Below are positions 1 through 10,162 of a DNA stretch of 36,761 nt, one piece after another. Under the pieces are notes generated by a model. The model was not told where the DNA came from, ran no database searches, and was given only the letters and a program-made list of their open reading frames with translations. Source of the stretch: Hysterium pulicare CBS 123377 (taxonomy: Eukaryota > Ascomycota > Dothideomycetes > Hysteriales > Hysteriaceae). Positions within the stretch are counted from its first letter, which is position 1; every line of letters starts with the position of its first letter. The DNA lies in assembly GCA_000467715.1 (NCBI GenBank), contig AJFK01000063.1, forward strand, positions 1 through 36,761, in the 5' to 3' direction. The translations under genes were made by a program, and so were the position numbers.

Positions 1-753
1 TCTCTCTATCTCTCTAGCCTTTAGCCTTTAGCCTTCAGCCTTTTTCTTCTTCTTCTTCCTTGTTCGGACTTTAGAGGTAGTAGGTTAGGTAGCATAGTAA
101 ACTAGATAATAATAAGTTATTATAATATTAAGACTTTTTATAAACTACTAAATATAAAATCTAACTAGGTCCCCTTATTTATAATAAAATATTATAGAAC
201 CTATATAAATCTTAGTAGAAAAACTAAAAGAATTAGTGTTAATTTATGTAGATAAACTACTATAATTAATTGTACCAAAACAACCTTGATTTATCGTGAA
301 GCAAAACCTGTAGGGTGATGCGAACCCATGCAACAACAACAACTCTCTAGAACGCCACTCTGCCCCTCAGCAACCGTGTGCAAGCTACTTCAGGCGAACG
401 CTGGTCGTGGAAGACCACTGTGCCGATGCCATCGACAACAAGAACGCAGATGCACAAGCAGGACATGCAGCTGCCGGTGCAGCAGATTGAAAGGTGCTTT
501 AACGAATGAAGATACTCTACTGGACGTCACATACCAGGAAAGCTAGATGCATTCGAGTTTCATTGTGTCGTTTTGGTTCATTGGATGCTGCTACGCAGAC
601 TGATCTTAGTAAAAGTACATTCTCTGTCCATTGTCCTCATTCCTCCATCTCCGTGTATACATTTGAAGTAACACGCTATCGCCCATCATGCTCAAAGAGG
701 GGCTCACAAACTTGATCACCTATTTCGCCCAGCCCATGTTGCTGACCACCTGA
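1..753. repeat. AT-rich, RIP-like island with microsatellites and a gene remnant
   Basis: No intact gene is visible. Bases 1-60 are pyrimidine-rich, with repeated agcctt and ttc units. Bases about 70-300 are very AT-rich and full of TA, CTA and TACTA words with few CG or CA words, as expected of repeat-induced point mutation in ascomycetes. From about 300 the base composition returns to normal. A 58-codon open frame without ATG lies at 314-490 and could be the 3' end of a decayed gene. Nothing else can be supported up to the stop codon of copy A. The RIP reading is inferred from composition by eye. Confidence 0.5.
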
Positions 754-1989
754 TCAGTGATTTCTGCAGTCGTGTTCCAGGTAGATGTTCTTTCGCTCCT
801 CGTCAATGTCATGCTCGCAGTTACAGCCCGACACATCACACTCAGAGTACTCAATCTCCCGTGGGCATGAGGAGACCAACCTATGGTAATTGCCGTCGCA
901 TTCCTTCGTGTGGTTGATCGTCTAATCAACAAACAAAGTTAGAAGAATGCTTTTCATTATGACATGTTTAGCGATGGACGAAGACTTACAGTACAAATGG
1001 GCTGCAGCCCGCAACCTCCATATACGCGACAACTGTGATCTGACAGATTGCAAGGGCAGAATGATTCTAGCTTGCCTTGGGTATGATGGTGGTGCACACG
1101 CTTCGCTGGGGGTTCATCATTCATATCGTTCTGAATGTCATCATCGCCGCTGAGAGTGCCTGTGGTGATATCCTCGTTATGAGCGGTCAACGAATCGCTA
1201 GCCTCGGGTCCATCACGGTCAGAATATAGGTGTGGAACTGATCCTGAATTAACATGATTGGCACACTGAGTTGTGTAGTCTTACACATACCATCGTATCC
1301 AGCACTTCCATGTTCTTTGATGGACTGGATCTCCTCATCACTCAAAATCTTGTGCGTGCAATGCTCGAACATGAGCTCAGTCCGGCTCTTGGAGTCTTGC
1401 CTGGATTCTTCGCCCCAGAGCTCTTTGTGTCGTTGCCGAAAATGTGTCTTGAACCCGCGAATTCCCCTGAAGAACTCCAGCTGAAGGGGCGTTCGAAAGA
1501 ATGAGTTGCATCCTTGACTACACAAACTGCATCGGAGTTCGACCCACTGTTTCGTGTCCAAGTTGAGTACGACGACTGGGTGAGATTTCTCTTGGGTCGC
1601 CGTGGTCTTTGGTTTCAATTTCAGGACCTTGGGAACATGGGGCTCTCGTGAACGCTTCTGGGGGGTTGGCACAGCGGCTTCCTTAGGGTGAGAAGCACTA
1701 TATTCTTCCTAGCAAAGGCATGGACAGTTAGTTCTTAAGCACCCGGGACTTTAGTCCTCAAAACTTTACTTACCGAAAATTGTGCGAGCTTCTTGCTCAG
1801 ACGAGCAAGCGTTGGCGCGTATTGGACATTGATCTTCTCGATCTGTTGCTGCTCTTCCTTCTCTAGTTCCTTCTGGAACTCTTGTTGTCGAAGTTGTACA
1901 TTTTTCTTAGTAGCCTCGAGCGCGTTTTCTTTCTCTTTGTGCGTGGCACTGAGTTCTTCGAGCACTGATCTGAAATCCATGTTAGCCAT
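754..1989 (-). CDS. Array copy A: coiled-coil / multi-zinc-ligand protein, 351 aa
   Basis: Four exons by my reading: 1989-1774, 1708-1291, 1243-990 and 921-754, with intron phases 0, 1, 0. Exon 1 (72 residues) is a charged heptad-rich coiled coil rich in E, K and Q. Exon 2 carries WVELRCSLC, then GFKTHFRQRH, then EHCTHKIL, giving CxxC, Hx4H and CxH ligand sets. Exon 3 has an acidic linker, the basic patch PAKRV followed by four histidines, and the knuckle CPCNLSDHSCRVYGGC plus a fifth cysteine. Exon 4 ends in a CCCH-like pattern (C-x8-C-x4-C-x3-H) and the tail HDCRNH. The ATG at 1989 is the first after a promoter-like stretch; an upstream GTG is unlikely. Function is unknown. The ligand sets and basic patch suggest a nuclear nucleic-acid-binding protein, by inference only. 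Confidence 0.72.
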
Positions 1990-2481
1990 CGTGCGCCACA
2001 AAAGAGCTGTGGTAATCTAAAGGTAGACGAGAGGAAAAAGTTAGTGAGAGAAGTTGGGTGGGCGAGCCGAAGGGAAATATATTTGCCAAACGCGTCTGGC
2101 GGTCAATGCGTCAACTTCACTCTCTCGCGCGGTCAATTATCGGCGGACAGAGTCATTAGGCAGCAGGCGAAAACCTTCCTGTTTGGGCGAAGAAGAGTGA
2201 AGAGAAGTTCGGTGCGGATATGAGCATGGCGTGATAGAGTATCTTACCTTGGTTCTCAGTCTTATATCCGTAATTTGCAAGGCTAATGAGATGTTGAGAT
2301 CAATATAGCTTCACATGTGAAACGACTAGAGCCAAAGCAGCTATAAGAAAGATTGAACTCGTTTGTTTCCCTTATCCATCCTACGCCGTCCTTCACCGCC
2401 ACATACCAACTCATGAACAGCAACTTGGTGTGGCATACATACATAAAACCCGGATCAGTAATCCTTTTCCTGCGATGAGGA
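1990..2481. promoter_or_regulatory. Intergenic A-B with one ACGCGT site upstream of copy A
   Basis: About 490 bases between the start of copy A and the stop of copy B. No gene is seen. An ACGCGT word, the core of the MCB element bound by MBF-type cell-cycle regulators in fungi, lies at 2090-2095, about 100 bases upstream of copy A. A single 6-mer can occur by chance. The rest holds the 3' flank of copy B. Confidence 0.3.
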
Positions 2482-4061
2482 TCAGTGATGATCGCATATA
2501 TGAGTGAGGTTAACAATTCTCCTAGCCCCAAAGTTCTCGTGCACACAAATACATGATTCATAATCATCACAGCGACCATCCTTCAGTAAGTTATCACATG
2601 TAGACTGTAACACAGTATGATGATCAATCGTACACCCGGGTCTGCACCCAGTTGCCTAAGCTTAGTTAGTGTTGAGCCCGTAAAGTCTGGTTAAACGTGG
2701 GAGGTTTTTACATGACATATTTTCCCCTTGCTACAACCACCAGGAACGCCGCATGCCTTGTTGTGGAGGTTACAAGGGCAGAACCCTCCGAAATCTATGT
2801 CAAGCTCCTGGGTCTGAGTACGTGATTCGGATCGTTGCGTTTCGGATTGTGAAGACGAAAGTTCGGACAAAGAGATAACACTGATAGCTCGTTAGCGCTT
2901 GCGCAGCTATGCTCATTTCTTGAAGGGTGATGCTGAGCAACGGGGGCATCAGTGTTACGAACCTGGGACCTCTGACACATGTGTTCGATGCCTTTCGGGA
3001 TGGCCCATCAAGTCGTTGGCGTTTTGTATTCGGTTCGCTTGGTGTTGAAGATTCCCTTGCCCGAATTTTAACAATACGATCGCGGGTGCCCGGGGTACCG
3101 AGCTCAGGAGACGAGAAAGAGGGGGGATGCTCTAGTACCCTTATCAAGGGACCGTTAGTAGGGCCGTCAAGAGGCAATACCTTTTCGACTGTTGGGACAT
3201 CAGCTGAAGTTACATCATGAACGGCGTAAGACCAACCATGATAGTTATTTTCATTCTTGATACTCAAAGCTACGCCGGCAGACACTTCGCGGTGAAAGCA
3301 ACGCTCGATTATCCATCTAGTCGTAGCGCCTTTGGTCTTGTCCTTTGGGCGCTTCTGGAAGATGCTTCTATGGGCTTCTTGAAAGTGGAGATTGAAGCCT
3401 TGCACTCCAACCAGGAACACCTTGTGTCCGGCTCTTTCTGGATCCATACGTGCGTTACAGCCACAGTCTGGACACCTTAATTCAATATACTTTCCGGCTA
3501 GGTGGGCAGGTCGGGGTTCGGTCACTTTGACGATGAGGGAATGTTCGGTTTGATTTTCCATGAAAATGGGTGAGATGGTATTGTGCTGCTGGTCATTCGA
3601 GGTGCGTGTAGTTTGAATGGTTTGAGACTCGCTATTTGAGCCTTGCGGACCTGGCGCAGATTGGCGAGTGCGGGCTGGCCTTTGCCCCGGAGTGCTTATT
3701 TGAGGCACAAGAGTAGTACCGCCGAATGTCTCCTAAGGAATTCATGAGATGCCGAACGTGAACGTGAAATGTGGAGATTTTTAAATGTGATAAGACTTAC
3801 CCGTCTCCGCTGCTCAACTGCTTGTGTCTTTCGACGGTATTTCTCCTCAATCCGCAAGCGCTGTTGGTTTATGCCATCATCAACCTTTTGATACTCCTCT
3901 TGTGCATCTCTTTCTATTTGGGCCCGGACAAGCTCGAATGCTTTCTCCTTACTCTTCGTCACTTCGTCACGACGCCGCCGCTTCTCGAGGCTCAACTCTT
4001 TGTGCTCCGCATCTCTTGATCTGATAAGCTGATCCCATGGATCCGAGTCATTGGCAGCCAT
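2482..4061 (-). CDS. Array copy B: coiled-coil / multi-zinc-ligand protein, 441 aa
   Basis: Five exons fit all frames: 4061-3801, 3732-3237, 3188-2963, 2880-2712 and 2655-2482, with intron phases 0, 1, 2, 0. Exon 1 is an 87-residue coiled coil. Exon 2 has the module YIELRCPDC, GFNLHFQEAH and ERCFHREV. The linker has the basic patch TKRQRLD. Exon 4 carries the knuckle CPCNLHNKACGVPGGC and then KGKIC. Exon 5 has STCDNLLKDGRC followed by a C and CICVH, a canonical CCCH spacing (C-x8-C-x5-C-x3-H), ending THICDHH. Exon 5 has the same length (174 nt) as in copy E, its closest relative; both also start exon 2 with ET and share a TEHSL stretch. Intron 2 is only 48 nt and keeps the frame, so it might be retained. 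The intron 3 donor is gttcgt, as in copy E. Function unknown. Confidence 0.72.
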
Positions 4062-6015
4062 CGTTTTAGATTACACAAGAGAAAACAGAGAACAACGGCA
4101 AGGATTTTTTCAATAGAAGCTGCTCGTAGATGTGAAGCGATGTATGGAACGAAGGAAAGCAGCAGAGGGGAACGAAAAGGTGGCTATAGGAAAAAGCACG
4201 AGACAGCGTGACAGATCGGCAACGCGTGCCCCCTGCACGCGTTATCCTGAGTTGTCAGGGGAAACGGCTTTCAGGAAGGAAAAACTCAATAATACTTATG
4301 AGTACTACTTCAGGTGTATCGTTACGGGTACAGTACCTTCTCAGAGGTGCATCCGAAGAGATTATACGATCATTACCACCGGTTCGATCATCCTTAGCGT
4401 ACCAACTGTACTAGGTAGGTAAGGACTCCTTAATATGTCGAAGCATTGTACAGGTATTTTCGAGAACGTGAAAATCCAACGTCTTGGAAGTACTCCATCT
4501 AAACAGGTGTACAGGGTGCATGGTACTGATTGACTGACTGACGTTTATGCGGCGGGGAGATTAGCGCCAACTCTAATGGCTAAGTCTATTTACCTCTTAC
4601 CTAATCTACTCAATGTAATCTATATAACATTAAAGTTGAAATTGCTATCAAAGTAACTTATTTTATATAGTGTATATGATAAACTACTAATGTAATCCTT
4701 ACTACTAGACAGTTTTTATAGATGGAAACCTACTAGAGAAAAAGGGCCGAAACCTAGTAGAATGTGGAGATTGGATCATGCCTTTGCCTTGTTTGCCCCC
4801 AACTTTTATCGTTCGAATATTTCTACTTGCAAAAGCTTCAACCAATAAGAGGTCTAGTACAATTTGGCACTACGCGCTGCCCTGGAGGGGTTTCAGGCCC
4901 TAAGGGGCTAAATCTCCTCAAGTTTGAAGGATGGCTGCTTTCAAAAGTAAAGACTACTGCTAGAGTTCTTTATTATAGAAAGTAAATTTTAAAAAGTTTA
5001 TCTCTTTTCTAAAGAGTTATATTACTCTCTATATCTAAAATATTTAGATTTTCTAGGACTCTATATAGTTAATTCTACTAAGGAAAAAAAATTATAACTA
5101 GAGAGGTTTTTCTTAGAGCAAAAGATATCGATTGTAAGAACATTAATAAGTTCTAGAACAAGCTTTCAAGAAATACTAACCTAGAAATAAGCTCATCCAG
5201 ATTACATACAACTACTTGTACGCCTCTATTAGAAATCTTTCGTATCGCTTCTAGCGTTTTTATCAGCATGGATCATCGCCGGCTCACCGGCTCATACGAC
5301 CTCTTTGCTTGATTCATACTCCTCATCAGGTATCCCCTTTAGGCATATAAAGGCAGCCGAGAAGAGCTACATCCATTCAAACCAAGTAATGATTTAAGCC
5401 GAGACTTCGTTGCTCATTCCAGCCTTCACCCCCGCCCCTGCGACTAGCCCCAGGGTGCAGCATCATGCAGCAGTTGGCGGACTTTTTAATCGCGTTAACT
5501 GACTCTTCACTACTCTTACGTCTGACTGAAACACTTGCGCGGATTATGATCGCATCCTCGCGAAGAGATACTCGTAAACTCTTACCGAGGATCGACGGTG
5601 GCGGCGGGAGCAAGCCTTGGTGCCGATGTGGATACGATCTCCGTGCGATAGAACAACAAGGTCTATGTAAAGCGTAGGGTATACTCTGATCAATCGCATG
5701 GGTCCCGGATGTCTGAGCGCATGTACCTGGGACGAGTGGATTATGGACAGATTGAAGCCTTCAGGCCATCATCGACCGTAACGATCTTACAAATGTAATC
5801 AATGTTCACAGAGCAAAGGGTTATCAAGGTTGAATAGAGTGAATAGATGACATTGGACTAAGAAAAGCAAGGCACATTCTTGGTGCCCCTGATCCATGCC
5901 CTGCAATTGTCAACCTGCCAAGCGTACCGATACGAAAGTTCCTATATGGTATTGACTGACTGTTTGATATGAGATCTTTCCATCGCTACCTAGAATTGGA
6001 GACTATCCCAACCGT
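4062..6015. repeat. Long gene-free interval with an AT-rich RIP-like core
   Basis: About 1.95 kb between the start of copy B and the 3' end of copy C. The first 500 bases have normal composition and hold the promoter side of copy B, including the ACGCGT palindrome listed separately. About 4560-5240 is AT-rich and TpA-rich (tactaatg, ctactag, tatata words) and resembles the island at 70-300; this suggests a RIP-degraded transposon, but no ORF, LTR or terminal repeat could be recognised. From 5260 to 6015 composition is normal. Short open frames at 5377-5677 show no recognisable motif. The island splits the array into A-B and C-F. Confidence 0.5.
4221..4243. promoter_or_regulatory. Perfect 9-bp inverted repeat with two ACGCGT cores upstream of copy B
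   Basis: Two perfectly complementary 9-base arms (aacgcgtgc and gcacgcgtt) flank a 5-base spacer. Each arm contains ACGCGT, the MCB core recognised by fungal APSES/MBF regulators. The site is about 160-180 bases upstream of the start codon of copy B, a reasonable position for an operator. Binding is not shown; a hairpin or a chance palindrome are alternatives. Confidence 0.35.
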
Positions 6016-7446
6016 TCAATGACGTTTGCAATGCTTATTATGCTTTGCAGAGGATTGCCGTCGCCACTCCTTGTTATCATGTCCAAGGTGACATGCAACG
6101 AAACATTGTTTATCATCGAGGATGTAACGCTCACACGTAGCCAAGCGGACCTGGCATGGACCCCATCGCAGGAATCGACGTGGGAGTATTTCTAGTACGG
6201 CGAGGAGATAAGCATCTCACATGGTTGGGATAGAGTTGGGAGGAACTCACGTTGCAGGTTTTGATCTTTTGGCACCCGCCATATACTGCGCACGGGTGAT
6301 TGTTGATATTACAGGGACAGTATTTGTTCAAGTCGTGTCCTGAGGGCGGAGACAGGAGCCCCCCACCAGAGTGTTGTTGGGCAGAGTGCGGTAGGTCACG
6401 GTCACCGTTCGAGTAGGTGCTTGGGATGTACCTATGACAAATCAGTATTATCGGGTGAATTGACGTACCCATCATCGAGCTTAGGTTGATTGAATAATGA
6501 AGCAACGAACCCAAGTGAACTGCCCCAATTCTCCGTGTCTGATAGCTCCCGATCTGCCGAGGCACGTCGAACACGCTTATTAGGAGGAAGCATTGTACGC
6601 TCTGGTGACGGGGTCGGATGATAGCTCGCATCGGTTGTTTGCGAGTCAGTAGTTGGCTGGAAAGCGTTTGGATAGAGATGAGGAACTGGTTTCAAATCAG
6701 CAAGAGCAACATTGCTTATAACAACGTGCATTACCCTCATAACCATCTTTCCCTGGTTCATCGACACGCCGCATCTCGTCGGTCGTCAACACTCTATGAG
6801 TACATGCCTCAATGATGTAATCTGATCGTTCCTCCGGATCCTCGTTGCATTTCTCCCATTGAGACCTATGACAGCAGGCGAAGTGGGATTTGTATGCCTT
6901 GAGGCCATTGAAAAACGTGCCGGTTCTGGGATTCGAATTAATTTCCGGTTTACAGAGTTTGCATCGCATTTCGACATATTTTCCATCTTTTCGGCAATTT
7001 ATCGAAGGATGGTTAGTAATATAGTTGTGAACCTGTGCACCGGCTTCAAATCGTCGAGGATGTGCAGGCCGTTCGACAAGCGAGTTCTGCTGGGGTATCG
7101 GCCTCAGGGTTCTGGCAGACTCCTAGGCATCGAGGCATGCAATCAGCATCTAAATAAACGTGTCACCGAAAATCGATCGAACAATGCTTACGTTTCCACT
7201 AGATGCCTGTGACCGATCTTTTGGTAGATTTCCAAGAGTTTGAACAATTTCTCTTTCGAATGCTCGCCTTATCTCCCGGCATTTCTCGTCACGTTCACGT
7301 TCGATTCTGCTCTTTTCTTGTTCAAACTTTGTTTTAGCCCTGTTGACCTCTCTTTGGGCAGCAATGATCACAGGTCGACACCGATCTTCCCTTAGTTGCA
7401 TCAAAGAATCGATCATATCTTGAGAGATCGAGTCACTTCCTGCCAT
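6016..7446 (-). CDS. Array copy C: coiled-coil / multi-zinc-ligand protein, about 391 aa, last exon uncertain
   Basis: Exons 7446-7192, 7122-6735, 6685-6469 and 6431-6251 with phases 0, 1, 2, 0, then a last exon ending at 6016. Exon 1 is an 85-residue coiled coil. Exon 2 has YVEMRCKLC, YKSHFACCH and EACTHRVL. The linker has VPHLYP and NKRVRRA. The knuckle is CPCNINNHPCAVYGGC, then KTC. The expected acceptor (exon from 6191) reads a sequence like the start of the A and F tails but loses the zinc-finger frame. An acceptor at 6150/6151 restores it, giving C-x9-C-x3-C-x3-HDN and the ending NKHCKRH. Either splicing has shifted or a one-base loss has occurred. Intron 3 is unusually short (37 nt). 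Confidence 0.65.
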
Positions 7447-8118
7447 GTCGAGATCAACGGGGCAGCTTGTATGCTTCGAAAGTATCAGCGATAGAGTTGA
7501 AAACAGAGTGAAAGTGCAATTGACAGGTATCGAAGGCAGCTCGAGTGCTCAGGTGTTGAGATGAAGCGAGGAGAAAGAGGGGGCGGACAAGTAGCCACTT
7601 ATTCGCCAAGGTATCTCGACAACGATGCAGAAGTTGAGCTGTCACATTTCAGCAAACCGCAACCCGCGCCACTAGTGATACATGAATTAGGCAGACATAT
7701 TTCTGCTGTAGCGAAATCACTAAGAACGTCTTAATGAAAGCCTCTTGCAGCAAAATGCAGGGAAAATGTTAGGCTAGATATGAATTGAGCAAGAAAGAAA
7801 GAGTCACTTGGCGACTGGAAAGCAATCCACGTCACAGTATAGAGAGTTGCTAGGGGAATGAGGACACTGCAGAAGATAGCTCTCAAGGTTCATCCGTCAT
7901 GAGAAATCATCCCGTCTCCCCGAATAATGCCTGTAAATAGCGAAATTCTGATACAACAAAATTACTGTATAACTTGGAATGCCGGAATTTTCTATCCAGT
8001 TGAGTACGCGTACGGACTTTAAACAACCTTGTAGAGTAACATTGACTGATGAGTCCTAAAGACTAAGGGTTTTGAATATCAGCATATATGCCTTTAGACT
8101 CACAAGCATGAGAAGCAC
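7447..8118. other. Intergenic C-D; start of a duplicated flank
   Basis: No gene is supported here. The stretch about 7545-7800 aligns by eye with about 11880-12130 upstream of copy E. Shared words in the same order include cgccaag, gatgcagaagttgagc, tcacatttca, aggcaga and gcagcaaaatg. An open frame at 7454-7645 (minus) has no recognisable motif and is not conserved in the duplicate. An ACGCGT word occurs at 8006-8011, too far from copy C to assign. Confidence 0.5.
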
Positions 8119-9262
8119 TTACCGCGTATGTCGGCTCTGGTCGAGATACTCGATTATGTCTTTTGTATGTGGTCCATGAGCTCTGCAATAGCTTCCTCCG
8201 TGAGGATAGTTCCCGCAATCAATGCGGGAAGTTGTTGGCGTTGAGATCGTCGGCCGGCTGAAAGATCGATTGGATTTGTAGCGCCGCTAAAGTCATGTCA
8301 GATCATAAGCAAGCCATTACGGTTTAATAAACCACCGAGTAAGCTCAAGCAATTACCTTGTCGTAGTATTGTTACGTTCGGTATTGTGGGTCCCTGGGCC
8401 AAAACGTCGTGCGCGTTTCGACGGAGGGACGGACAATGGTTCTGGAGAACAATGAATCGAGTTTCCTTCCTCGACTTCCTCGTCCGCATACTCCTCATCG
8501 TCCTCAATGAGCACTAGATCCTGGCCTCCCACTTCTTTACGTTCGCTGGGAATGAGGTATGGTACTGGCCGAGAATTAGCAAAGAGCGTGTGTAGGTGAT
8601 TGTGCATATCATCACCTTCATAGCTTTCCGGGCCTTCTTCCTCAATTCGCCGCACCTCCTCTGCGGTCAACTCTCTATGAACGCATTGACTGAACATGAA
8701 CTCCGTTCGACTCTTCTTATCTGCCTTTATGTTGTTCCAGACCTCCTCGTGGCTGCGCATGAAATGTACTCTGAGTCCATGGAGACCGTTAAAGTATTTC
8801 GGCATCCCATTATGGATCCTAGCATTACTCTCCGGACGGCATATCTTGCACCTCAACTCTACCCATTTACCTTGGCCATTCCGTTCGACAAGCGGATGAG
8901 ACGACTTGTCCTTGGGGTTGTTTTTGGTCGGTGTCGGGATGGTTTGGCGTCTCTTCGGCGGGTTGGAGGCTTGAGCTTTGGGCGTAGTGCGAGGTGTTGA
9001 TAGCTCAATGCAATCAAGCAAGACTGGAAATGTATTGTCATCTCGTGCTCCCTAAAGAATGGTCGAAAGTTAACTTGTGATTCAAGATGCCTAAAGGAAT
9101 AGAATCGGGACCCACGCCATTGACCACTCGTCTTAGTTCCAGAGAGAACCAACTCTCAACCTCTTCATGTTGTTTATCGATCTCTTCATGGCGGCGAGTC
9201 CGCTCCGCTTTCAGACTCTCGATGCGTTTGAGCGTTGACTCGACTCCATTGGAGCCCTCCAT
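8119..9262 (-). CDS. Array copy D: short, diverged member without the knuckle, about 309 aa
   Basis: Exons by my reading: 9262-9116, 9051-8616, 8564-8357 and 8257-8119, phases 0, 1, 2. Exon 1 is a short (49-residue) coiled coil. Exon 2 has the clearest family module: WVELRCKICRPESNARI, then LHGLRVHFMRSH, then QCVHRELTAEEVRRIEEEG. The linker has VPYLIPSE, an acidic run and SKRARRFG. The knuckle and the CCCH tail are missing; the last exon instead holds RIDCGNYPHGGSYCRAHG, a different small C/H cluster. An alternative acceptor near 8287/8288 gives another frame, ending at 8154, with a helical cysteine-free tail. The intron 1 donor is gtgggt. Either D has lost the 3' module or an unrelated end has been captured. 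Confidence 0.65.
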
Positions 9263-10162
9263 ACTGCCAGCGACAAGAGGTGGAGATGGATCCGAGGGTT
9301 TGATAGAGGTTTATGTGTGTAGCGTAAGGCGACGAAGCTTTTGACGCCACAAGCTTGTTTTCCGCTGGTGGCATCACGTGATTCGTTCAAGTCTTGCTTG
9401 TTCTCACCCACAACGATTTGGAGACTCTCAACTGATGTAGTATATCCAAGCTTTCGTGCTCAGAAATGTTGGAGTAACTCCTGCGTGCTTTGCTGGATGT
9501 TTTAAGACTTTTGTGGATATTGAACTGTCTTGAAAGACTGGGCGAGGATATGCCCTGTGTTTGGCATAGGGACTTTTTCTATCTCCAAAAAGAAGCAGTA
9601 GAGATAGTAAGAGATGTAGAACTTATATTACGTCCTGAACGTGTGCTGGTCCACTATGTGAAAGCTGACGACCGTCCACAGTCCTACGCCAGATAATCAC
9701 ATCGCGACTCACTACGCTGCTACAATCATCCCTTAACGTAAGGAAATGCCAACTTGAGAACGCAAACAATAATAAAAAATATCAATTCAACGTCCGACCC
9801 GTTCTTACTAGAATATGTAGACTACCTAGGTATTGACTAGTTACCCCGCACTAAAACCACCTACTAGCTAGTATTAGTTAAACCAATAACTTTAAAGTCC
9901 ATAGGTATTGTATCCTATAGCTAAAGCTGCACCTCCAGCCCTTTAAAGAGGCCCTCCAACCTTCCAAGCTAGGACCCAGAAGCCACCCAGGAAAATGCAG
10001 ATCCCTCTTGGGGGTAGGTGCGGGAATCGAACCCACTGACTACACCACCCACCAACCCAATAATAAAAATTCCAAGTCGATGATCATTCCCTAACAAACG
10101 GCCGTGCCATCAAGATCGCCTTTTTTAACACTGACTTGCGGTATGAGCACTGGCTCGGACGA
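9263..10162. repeat. Gene-free interval with AT-rich island and tRNA-like fragment
   Basis: About 900 bases between the start of copy D and the stop of copy E. From about 9490 the sequence turns AT-rich, with ctag, tagta and aataata words, until about 10110. A 69-codon open frame at 9490-9696 has no motif and looks like degraded repeat. On the minus strand near 10018-10034 the sequence reads gggttcgattcccgc, which matches a tRNA B box and T-arm. No complete 72-base cloverleaf could be folded around it. It may be a tRNA-derived repeat or a degraded SINE. Confidence 0.4.

Noticed and set aside
7454-7645. 63-codon frame upstream of copy C
   Set aside because: Not conserved in the duplicated flank upstream of copy E, so unlikely to be coding.
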